Assembly: GCF_021155775.2 (NCBI RefSeq)
Contig: NC_060234.1
Location: 23,492,026-23,556,025, forward strand
Reading direction: 5' to 3'
DNA length: 64,000 nucleotides
Source of the DNA: Neodiprion pinetum
Taxonomy: Eukaryota; Arthropoda; Insecta; Hymenoptera; Diprionidae
Below, in pieces: positions 24,297-33,345 of this stretch (position 1 is its first letter; each line of letters begins with the position of its first letter). The translations under genes and the position numbers were made by a program. The notes under the pieces are model-generated. The model was given only the letters and a program-made list of their open reading frames with translations. It was not told the DNA's origin and did no database searches.

Positions 24297-25251
24297 TAAT
24301 ACCTGGAATAGTAATGAATATTTTTAGTATAGGAACACATCAAAAATATTGTGTAAGGATTAATGTAATTAATCAATTAATTAATAATGTAATGAATTGT
24401 ACAAGATTATTCATAGCTACTGAATATGTGCTTGCACGAAAAATGAATTGAAATAATTTATTGTAAACATGACAAGTTTGTGATATTTCAGATGAAATAT
24501 AATTACAATTGCCATCAAATATTATAAAAGTGTTTTACTCACCCAGCACAAATCCTCGTCCTCCTCGTCCTCCTCCTCGTCCACCGCCGACCACCTTCAA
24601 CCACCTCAGGTTATACCTTGAATAGTAATAAATATTTTCAGTATAAGAACACATCGAAAATATTGTGTAAGGATTAATATAATTGAGTAATTGATCAATT
24701 AATTAATCAATACTATAATAAATTGTATAAGCTTATTCATAGCTACTGAATTTGTGCTTGCGCGAAAAACGAATTGAAATAATTTATTGTAAGCATGACA
24801 AGTTTGAAAAATTTTGAATACAACATAATTACAATTGCCATTAAATATTATAAGAATATTCATTAATTAATTAATAATATAATAAATTGTATAAGCTTAT
24901 TCATAGCTTCTGAATATGTACTTGCGCGAAAAATGAATTGAAATAATTTAATGTAAACATGACTAGTTTGAAATATTTTAGATAAAATATAATTATAATT
25001 GCCATCAAATATTATAAAAGTGTTTTACTCACCGAGCACAAATCCTCGTCCCCCTCCTCCTGAATCACCGAGATTACCCGCAACCACCCTTAACCACCCC
25101 CAACGACCACCGCCAACCACCTCGAGTTATACCCCGAATACTAATAAATATTTTTAGCATGAGAACAAATCTAAAATAATGTGTAAGGTTTGATATAATT
25201 TTTTCATCGATATAATCTACCAAAAAGATTATGAGAAGATTATAAGGTTAT
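24297..25251 (-). repeat. Inner right-arm modules related to the satellite
   Basis: Inverted counterpart of 22618-23560: GAATATGTGCTTGCACGAAA, TGAAATAATTTATTGTAAAC and ACTCACCCAGCACAAATCCT segments, with pyrimidine-rich CCTCGTCC stretches. Spacing between modules differs somewhat from the left arm. Confidence 0.8.
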
Positions 25252-26748
25252 AGAAATTTTATTAGCGGACTGACAGCTACCGAATTTGGGGTTGCGCGAA
25301 AAACGAATTGAAATAATTTATTGTAAACATGAACCAGGAACCACGGAGCGCTTATCCTGGAAGTCGAGAAATTTTATTAGCGGACTGACAGCTACCGAAT
25401 TTGGGGTTGCGCGAAAAACGAATTGAAATAATTTATTGTAAACATGAACCAGGAACCACGGAGCGCTTATCCTGGAAGTCGAGAAATTTTATTAGCGGAC
25501 TGACAGCTACCGAATTTGGGGTTGCGCGAAAAACGAATTGAAATAATTTATTGTAAACATGAACCACGAACCACGGAGCGCTAATCCTGGAAGTCGAGAA
25601 ATTTTATTAGCGGACTGACAGGTACCGAATTTGGGGTTGCGCGAAAAACGAATTGAAATAATTTATTGTAAACATGAACCAGGAACCACGGAGCGCTTAT
25701 CCTGGAAGTCGAGAAATTTTATTAGCGGACTGACAGCTACCGAATTTGGGGTTGCGCGAAAAACGAATTGAAATAATTTATTGTAAACATGAACCAGGAA
25801 CCACGGAGCGCTTATCCTGGAAGTCGAGAAATTTTATTAGCGGACTGACAGCTACCGAATTTGGGGTTGCGCGAAAAACGAATTGAAATAATTTATTGTA
25901 AACATGAACCACGAACCACGGAGCGCTAATCCTGGAAGTCGAGAAATTTTATTAGCGGACTGACAGGTACCGAATTTGGGGTTGCGCGAAAAACGAATTG
26001 AAATAATTTATTGTAAACATGAACCAGGAACCACGGAGCGCTTATCCTGGAAGTCGAGAAATTTTATTAGCGGACTGACAGCTACCGAATTTGGGGTTGC
26101 GCGAAAAACGAATTGAAATAATTTATTGTAAACATGAACCAGGAACCACGGAGCGCTTATCCTGGAAGTCGAGAAATTTTATTAGCGGACTGACAGCTAC
26201 CGAATTTGGGGTTGCGCGAAAAACGAATTGAAATAATTTATTGTAAACATGAACCACGAACCACGGAGCGCTAATCCTGGAAGTCGAGAAATTTTATTAG
26301 CGGACTGACAGGTACCGAATTTGGGGTTGCGCGAAAAACGAATTGAAATAATTTATTGTAAACATGAACCAGGAACCACGGAGCGCTAATCCTGGAAGTC
26401 GAGAAATTTTATTAGCGGACTGACAGGTACCGAATTTGGGGTTGCGCGAAAAACGAATTGAAATAATTTATTGTAAACATGAACCAGGAACCACGGAGCG
26501 CTTATCCTGGAAGTCGAGAAATTTTATTAGCGGACTGACAGCTACCGAATTTGGGGTTACGCGAAAAACGAATTGAAATAATTTATTGTAAACATGAACC
26601 AGGAACCACGGAGCGCTTATCCTGGAAGTCGAGAAATTTTATTAGCGGACTGACAGCTACCGAATTTGGGGTTGCGCGAAAAACGAATTGAAATAATTTA
26701 TTGTAAACATGAACCAGGATCCACGGAGCGCTTATCCTGGAAGTCGAG
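25252..26748 (-). repeat. 115 bp satellite array, right arm, 13 monomers
   Basis: Inverted orientation of the left array, also 13 units of 115 bp, ending AAGTCGAG at 26748. From the centre outward the variant order is A A D C A D C A D E C A A, where E combines GCTAATCC (the D mark) with GGTACC (the C mark). The B variant, present three times on the left, is absent here. The outermost unit carries a private change (GGATCC). Confidence 0.95.
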
Positions 26749-27354
26749 TTTCACCGCGTAGCCGACCCGAAGCGCGGGATCCGGAAGGTTGAGACCCCTT
26801 ACTCGAAATACGTAGCGGACCCGAAGCGCGAGATCCGGGAGGTTGAGAACCTGGTACTCGAAATTTGCGGAGCGCGACTCTCTTCCGTCCGCTCTACTGC
26901 GCGGTTGTTTCCAGACTGAGGAATTCGGCTAGCTGATTTTGAATTGGTGACGTCACTTTCTGAACATCCGACATCCAAACTATGGTTTCGAACTTTGATA
27001 CTATGTATGATGATGTATGATGTACGATGTATGATGTACGATGTATGATGTATGATGATATGATATGATGTATAATGATTTTAGCTTTCACATTTCATAC
27101 AAGAAATACACACCTCATCTCTCCTGCCGATTTCAGACTCAAGCGGCCAGGCCCTTCGATGGTCAGCCGTTGACTGAAGATATATTCTTCAGTGAACGGG
27201 TCGGCTAATAACGCTGCCGTTCTGCGACAGTTGGATGATGAAAAATTTCGCTCGTATCTTTCAAATGTGTGTTAAAATACACTCGAAGTGTTAAGGAGCG
27301 TCGTTCTTTCTCTCCCTATCACCTTTCTAGGTCTTTAAATCACTACGCAGCGTT

Positions 27355-28361
27355 AAATACTGTCTCATATACGAAGCATCCATTTCATCTCGTTCAGAAT
27401 TAGCGCATCCGTTATGTATTGCAGTTACTCTGAATTTTTTTCCATCCGAATACTTTTCGAAAAACAATTCCGCTCCTCCACCCAACGCAGATGCTTCACT
27501 TGCGACCAGCTAAAACAGCGTTTCGATTCTATGCCTATGAAAATTCAAGATCGAGAGAGCAAATGAAAAGTTGTTGGAATAATTGTGAATACTAATGTTA
27601 TGGAATACATCGAGCGCGCGTCGAATAGAATCCCATTTCGAAATAAATAATTCTTCTCTTTTTGTATCATAGCTAATCTAGTAATATAGGTAAATAGGAT
27701 GGTTGGAGGTGTTCGGAAATGGTAGGAGGTGGTCGGCGCTGGCAGAAGGTGATAGGGGGTGGTCAAAAGTGGCCATTGATGGCCGGAGGTGGCAGGGGGA
27801 GGTAGGAGGCGTTCGAAAATGGTGGGACATTTCAAAAGTTAAAGTCAACGATGATCCGGTGCATCAATTTTATCGTTACAGATTTTCTTTTCCCATGAGG
27901 CATAGAGTATTCAACAACGATAATGCAGTCCTTAAAATTCATCATTCATCTCTGTCTGGAAAGCTAATTGGCAAGGCGTGGTATTCTATTCTATTTGCAT
28001 TATTAGAAAAATACCCGTACTCTACATACACTGTTTCTAATCTTTTGCTACATTTGGTTTAATCCCCATGCTTCCACAGCACGAATAGTCGGAAATGTTT
28101 TTGATTATCCATAATAAAATAAAAGAAGTAACAAAGCTTAAATTTATTGTTAAAGCTCTAATGAATACATCAAACTGCGGTCGAATCAATTCATTTATTA
28201 TTTGCACATGACCTGTGGATATTTGATAAATCATTCCTAAATACATTGAAACATACGTATTTATAATGAAATATCATGCAATGGGCTGTGTAAACTATAA
28301 ACTATAATTTCTATCGAATAGCTGCTTTCATATCAACAGGGCTTTGAGACTCAGTTCCGTT
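27355..28361. other. Spacer right of the foldback, with GGTGG-rich tract
   Basis: Mostly AT-rich DNA without recognisable genes. At 27698-27828 a degenerate run of GGTGG, GGAGGTGG and GGTCGG units resembles the GGTGG-rich modules of the foldback interior and may be an old copy. A 119-codon frame across it is low-complexity and probably not coding. Confidence 0.5.
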
Positions 28362-28512
28362 CGTCCTCCTCCTCGTCCACCTCCGACCACCTCCAACAAT
28401 CGCCAACCACCTCGAACAACCACCGATAACCACCTCGGGTTGTACCTGGAACAGCAATAAATATTTTCAGTATAAGAAAACATCAAAAACATTACGTAAG
28501 GATTCATATAAT
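28362..28512 (-). repeat. Detached copy of a foldback interior module
   Basis: CCTCCTCCTCGTCCACCTCC, then CACCTCGGGTTGTACCTGGA, then AATATTTTCAGTATAAGAA and a GTAAGGATT segment follow the order seen in the right arm at about 24250-24360, in the same orientation. It directly abuts the second 342 bp repeat block. Confidence 0.75.
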
Positions 28513-29378
28513 CACAGGTTTTGTTTTTTGGCTGTAACTTTCGATGCGTTGATCGCAGCGTATGGGAACTGCCCCCAATCGATTTTTCTCGCAAAATTAC
28601 GTCGGAATAGTGCCACAATTAATTTATTCCAGCACTTTTCAAAATCGCGAAAAGTTTTCGCCAAAAATGCAAAGGGGTTAGCCTTACTTTTTCTTCATTT
28701 TTCGAGCGAAAATTTTTGGTCTCAGATTCGATTTAAATGGCCCTCACCTGACTAATTGAACCCTCAGGAACTCAGAAAACGCAGCAAAAAGAGCGTGGGA
28801 CCAACAGGAGAGAAATAACGATCAATAAAGCACCTGCTGAAAAATGCTGAAAACTCTGGTTCTCGTTTTTTGGCTGTAACTTTTGATGCGTCGATCGCAA
28901 CGTATTGGGACTGCGCCCAATCGATTTCTCTCGCAAAATTACGTCGGAATAGTGCATGAAAGAATTTATTCCAGCACTTTTCAGAATCGCGAAAATTTTC
29001 GCCAAAAATGCAAAGGGGTTAGCCTTACTTTTTCTTCATTTTTCGAGCCGGAAATTTTTGGTCTCAGATTCGATTTAAATGACCCTTACCTGACTGATTG
29101 AACCCTCAGGAACTCAGAAAACGCAACAAAAAGAGCGTGGGACCAAGAGGAGAGCAACGGCGAGCAAAAAAGCACCCACTGAAAAATGTCGAAATTTCAG
29201 GTTCTCGTTTTTTGGCTGTAACTTTTGATGCGTCGATCGCAGCGTATTGGGACTGCGCCCAATCGATTCATTTCGCAAAATTACGTCGGACTAGTCCATA
29301 AAAGGATTCATTCCAGCACTTTTCGAAACCGCGAAAATTTTCGCCAAAAATGCAAAATGGTTAGCCTTACTTTTTCTA
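28513..29378 (+). repeat. 342 bp tandem repeat, right block (about 2.5 copies)
   Basis: AGCACTTTTC recurs at 28631, 28973 and 29315, exactly 342 bp apart. Units contain TTTTTTGGCTGTAACTTT, GGACTGCGCCCAATCGATT, ACGTCGGAATAGTGCA and GGGGTTAGCCTTAC. The last unit breaks off near 29378, shortly before the Helitron. Frames such as MMRRSQRIGTAPNRF recur with the unit and are not independent genes. Confidence 0.9.
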
Positions 29379-29414
29379 ATTCCGATGAACTAAATAGTGT
29401 TCATCTTTGTTTCA

Positions 29415-29788
29415 TCTATACCAATATTATGAAGAGGAAAGATTCGATTTCATGTTTTTTTGTTTGTTTGTTTGAAATGAATAGGCTCCGAAACTACTGG
29501 ACCGATTTAAAAAATTCTTTCACCGTTGGCAAGCTACACCATTCCCGAGTGACATAGGCTGTGTTTCATTTCTAAAAAAATCAGGGATGCTTACTAAAAC
29601 TTGAATAATCTAACACAAGTTGTAAAAAACTAAACAAAAAACTTCCTTCAATCGCGTGCGCTGCGAAAACTATTAATGATAGAACAAAATGATGTATTAC
29701 AATGTTTCAGGACAACTCACTGTAAACATTGTGTATTTTCTTTTATTATATTATTATATGCCCGTGCGAAGCCGGGATGGGCTGCTAG
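29415..29788 (+). mobile_element. Non-autonomous Helitron
   Basis: It starts TCTATACCAATATTATGAAG and runs through TTTGTTTGTTTG and CCGAAACTACTGGACCGATT, a 5' region I recognise from a widespread insect non-autonomous Helitron family. It ends CCCGTGCGAAGCCGGGATGG then CTAG. The 5' TC, a GC-rich 3' hairpin about 10 bp before a terminal CTAG, insertion between A and T (A at 29414, T at 29789), and lack of terminal inverted repeats are all Helitron hallmarks. At 374 bp there is no Rep/helicase. Confidence 0.85.
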
Positions 29789-30221
29789 TTCTTTATATTC
29801 AGCTTCGTCTGATAAGAAACATTCGTACCCTTCGATTTTCAATCTTCCGAGGACTTGGTTCTTCGAAGCGAGTTTCGAAGTTCCTCATAATTCCAAACCA
29901 CATTAGTTTAACAATAAGTAATTTCTAGAGCAAGGCTCTGATTTTTTTTTTGGGGTTTTCATGTTCTTCTCCAACCACGGCAAAGGACGGCAAAATAAAC
30001 AAAACATTAAAAAATACGATTTTCAAACTATTGCTGGTGATATGCTAACATCAGAATCTTGTCTCAGCAAAAACCAATCGATTGTTAGAAATAGAATATG
30101 TACTTTTGAAGCTTCCGAAAGGTCTTCGAACCTTTCGTCATTCCATAGGTATAATAATATTCGACTCTACATTACCTGGGCACACGCGGTGAGTAACATC
30201 AGCATCAGTTCTTGTCTTCAT
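29789..30221. other. Spacer
   Basis: About 430 bp with no recognised gene. Overlapping 76-94 codon frames lack domains. Moderately AT-rich with a T homopolymer near 29942. Confidence 0.4.
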
Positions 30222-30638
30222 ATACATACTGAGAAAATATCTTGAAAGTTAACACTCGGTAACCGCCGACCCGGCACTGCACTCACGTTCTTCGTCTGTT
30301 TTTCGCAGGCTGGCCATTCCATATTTAATTTTAAACCGCGAAAGGCCGAAAACCGAGAAAAAGTCCTTAAAGCTCATCACATTAGGTGTGATCACCCATA
30401 AAAATTTTGATGGAATCAAAACCTCAAGTTATTATTCATGGAAGATTTGACAGGGAATGCCCCATACATGAAACGAAAACATAATCGTCGTCGTCGTCGA
30501 TGCAATCATTTTTCGGCCTTTCGTAGTTTAAAATTAAATATGGGATGGCCAGCCTGCGAAAAACAGACGAAGAACGTGAGTGGTGCCAAGTCGACGGTGA
30601 CCGAGTGTTAGCTTTCAAGATATTTTCTCAGTATGTAT
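30222..30638. mobile_element. Small foldback/MITE element with about 130 bp inverted arms
   Basis: The left arm starting ATACATACTGAGAAAATATC at 30222 is matched inversely by the right arm ending GATATTTTCTCAGTATGTAT at 30638. Similarity runs inward through AACACTCGGT, CTCACGTTCTTCGTCTG, GCAGGCTGGCCATTCCATAT and AGGCCGAAAA. The arms make up over 60 percent of the 417 bp. No coding capacity and no clear target duplication. Confidence 0.75.
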
Positions 30639-31085
30639 CTTCAGTCAACGCCGTAAGTGGTCAGAGAAGTGATACTTTGCCTGACGTCGCATGTTACGGC
30701 AATCCTGTAAACATTAGATCGCGTTGCGCGTAGCTTACGTGGTGTTTACATCCGGCGTGAGACCGTAGATGTATAAAATAGAGCGTAAGCAACGGCGTGA
30801 GCGTCCCGTGAACGGATTTGAATCGGTTCTCTAAAGGATAGAAGATAATATAATTCTCGCACCCGCTCTGTCTCTCTACCTAACCCCGGGCTGGGAGGGG
30901 AGGGGGGGTCACGAGAGGGGGAGAACAGCTGGACAGGCGCGTGCAGGTCATCTACCCCCACTCCACGGAAAGACGTCCAGGGGGAAGGGGGGGGGGGGGG
31001 GGGGATGTTCCGTCCTTGGGAAAACTGATTTTATTCTCTTCTAAACGCCGGGCGGCATCAGTCGATTCTGAACAATCGGAGCGAA
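30639..31085. other. Spacer with G-rich tracts
   Basis: GC-richer than average, with G-runs at about 30896-30920 and a G homopolymer at about 30983-31003. A 71-codon minus frame here is low-complexity. This could be part of a promoter region for the possible transcript described next. Confidence 0.35.
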
Positions 31086-31781
31086 ATTACGCGCTATCGG
31101 TATGAGTTCAACATTCAGACTGCGTTCTTCAGGTTGTGTCACGTTGTTCGGTCAGCGTGTTTCCACCATACTCATCTGTGAATAATACATGAGGAACCGC
31201 GTGTAGCCTGAAAAAAAACCGAGTTACTGAAATAAAAACATCCCGTGAACGTTGAATTTCGTGTCCCGAGTTTTCATTGTTTTGTGTAACTTCAGACTTC
31301 AGTGGTGTGTATTTTTGTTTCTGTGCGTCGAGTGTCAATTTTATTATTTTTTGTTAGCAATTTTATTCAGTTGGTTCAAACAGACAGCTATAGCACGAAA
31401 AGTGAGTGTAGAATCGAGTGTTATTGCCGTGTGGATTTGTGCATAAGAGATTAGTGATCTGAATTATGTGAAAAGTGCGTCGCTTCACCAATAAACCTGA
31501 GATGCTACAAGAACTGCTACGTGTGAAAGTGTGGAGCAGCCCAGAGTCGAGGTAACAATACTTATTTTAATTATTGATTGATAATTCACGGTTTGGTACA
31601 TTTGGAGCCGAACTTTTGTTTTTGCATAACATGCGATGCATAAATATGAAATTAGACAACAGTAATAATTAATCTGAAAACTGAAAAGCCAATTTGCCAA
31701 ATTAATTCTAGTGTCTTGTTTTGTTTTTCACAGATTTAAGCAGAGACTTCCGAGTGACTTTTCCATTTCTCGGCAACGTTG
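31086..31781 (+). other. Possible non-coding 5' UTR exons
   Basis: A moderately GC-rich stretch runs to a donor at 31551/31552 (GAG|GTAACA). After an intron with a good pyrimidine tract (TTGTTTTTCACAG), a 48 bp segment at 31734-31781 ends in a strong donor (G|GTGAGT). The frame is closed throughout, so these would be untranslated leader exons of a plus-strand gene. No matching coding exon was identified. The evidence is splice-site strength and composition only. Confidence 0.25.
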
Positions 31782-33203
31782 GTGAGTTTGCATGTGTTAG
31801 GTTATGGGTATTTCCCTGGGATTCCTCTGTCACGTGGCGTGGCGGTAACAATTGTTACACAAATCTTCGATTTCTTAGCTGCATGGATAGGCTCATTCAC
31901 GATCGCAACGTGCTTGACTTTCAGTCGGATCATTTTTTTTTCGCAATGAAATTTAACGTAGCGTACTTAATGTTAGACGTTTTACACGTTGCTAAAAGTG
32001 GAATGAGTATCGCGACAGGTAACCATCGCTTACTCGGAACTCGCGAGATCGAATTGTGTTTCGTAACTGATGTAATAATCTACGTTTGAATTTACCGATG
32101 ATGCCGTTTAAGTGGTGGGTTCACCTGAGGTTTCAAAAGTATTCAATTATCCACATTATTGTTAAATTGATAAAATTCCAAAGTCTGGCATAACGTAACG
32201 TAATCAATTTGCATCTTATACATCATTTTCAATCTTTCAACAGCCCTCAAGTATTGATCAACTGCAGGCTTAGCTCGCTTAGAAAAATGCTAATTGGCAT
32301 TCAGGATGTTTTAATCACTTTTACAAAAGGTTAATGTACCGATAGTCTGCCAACATTTACTAAAATAATAAATGCAATATTAGAGTTGGCGGGATACAAC
32401 CGCAATACTGTATTCTGAGAAGGCAGACTACGATACAAAAACATTTTTCTCCCAACAGGTAACCGACGAAAATGTAAGTCAGTGATCACGGCGCAAATGA
32501 TGAAGAATGATGTGTGTTGGAAAGAATGGAGAATCGTTTAGGTCGAATATAGGTAACCGGGTAGGTAGGCGGACGTTTTGGGATCCGTCGCGGGGTTTAT
32601 GCATGAGTGTGTGAATCTCTCTTTTCCGTTGGGTGGCTTCGTTGGGAAACAGGCGAGGGTAGGAAGGTCGCGATGGACCGTGATGTTACTAACTTTTGTA
32701 ATCCACAGCGTCAAACGATCACAGACATTGTTTCCCAACAGATTCCGTATTCAAGTCTCTCGACCATTTGTAAACATTTGAGTATTAACGAGATTCGATT
32801 TCCCATTTCTTGTCACTTTGCAACGATTTTTCAATCGTTATGCAATTCGATTATTTAGTCATTACCGATCGTTATTCCATTCAATTTATCTCTGTGATCG
32901 TCTGAATGGGCAAAACGCATCTCTGGACCATCTATCGCGTTCCGTGGTACGCTAGATGGGGAGAGATGCTGAGCTCGAAGACTTCGCGTCGAAGAGGACC
33001 GCCGACCGTCACGCCACACAATAATGCATGCCCTCCAACCTCCCTCCCAGTTTCAATTTGATTTGTAATCTGAGAATAACAATCCGCATAGCAATGTATC
33101 TGATATCTAAAAGATGCAGATGTGGATTGGGTTTCTACAGAATTTTTGGGACAAGTCCCAGAAAATACAAATTTTTTGACAGTTTAATCTGTCGCGCCTT
33201 ATT
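31782..33203. other. Spacer without recognised genes
   Basis: Frames of 60-120 codons occur (such as 31721-32089 and 32607-32858) but lack domains. The frame from the ATG at 32673 has fairly protein-like composition and could be an exon; I could not identify it. Confidence 0.3.
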
Positions 33204-33345
33204 GCGCGTACATTAATCACGAGAATTGAACGCAGCATCATGCGCGTAAATTAGTAACGAGAATTGGACGCAGCTTCATGTGCGTAAATTTATAACGGAA
33301 ATTGAACGCAGCTTCATGCGCGTAAATTAATAATGGAAATTGTAC
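33204..33345 (+). repeat. 38 bp minisatellite, about 4 copies
   Basis: Units start at 33204, 33242, 33280 and 33318, each beginning GCGCGTAAATTA or a close variant and containing GAGAATTGAACGCAGC and TTCAT. The period is exactly 38 bp, and the last copy is partial. Confidence 0.9.

Larger units (their letters stand above)
20518..27354. mobile_element. 6.8 kb foldback element or giant imperfect palindrome
   Basis: The left arm, read inward, matches the reverse complement of the right arm from 20518 to 27354, centred near 23936. In order from outside, each arm contains: a unique diverged segment (shared GGGCCTGGCCGCTTGAGTCT); an ATGATGTATGATG-type microsatellite; a GC-rich segment with two copies of CGCGCTTCGGGTCCGCTACG-like sequence on the left; a 13-unit 115 bp satellite array; an inner AT-rich segment with GGTGG-rich modules; and a purine- or pyrimidine-rich core. 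Outer segments differ at many positions, so the arms are not an exact assembly mirror. Long inverted repeats built from tandem subrepeats are the signature of Foldback/Galileo-type DNA elements. No transposase was found, and a target duplication could not be defined. A non-mobile satellite palindrome is the alternative. Confidence 0.75.

Noticed and set aside
23496..24376. Several 200-267 codon open frames on both strands
   Set aside because: They are Gly/Arg- or Pro/Ser-only translations of G-rich and C-rich simple repeats at the foldback core, open in nearly every register.
21124..26748. CRISPR array
   Set aside because: Regular 115 bp units with no short repeat/unique spacer alternation, in a eukaryotic genome.
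20518..27354. Assembly artefact as the full explanation of the inverted repeat
   Set aside because: Outer arm segments differ at many positions and the satellite variant orders differ, which a mirrored assembly error would not give. Long reads are still needed.
27703..28062. 119-codon frame
   Set aside because: Its first part is a translated GGTGG repeat and the rest lacks any domain.
20012..29557. Recurring 60-110 codon frames (such as MMRRSQRIGTAPNRF)
   Set aside because: They recur with the 342 bp repeat period, so they reflect the repeat and not separate genes.
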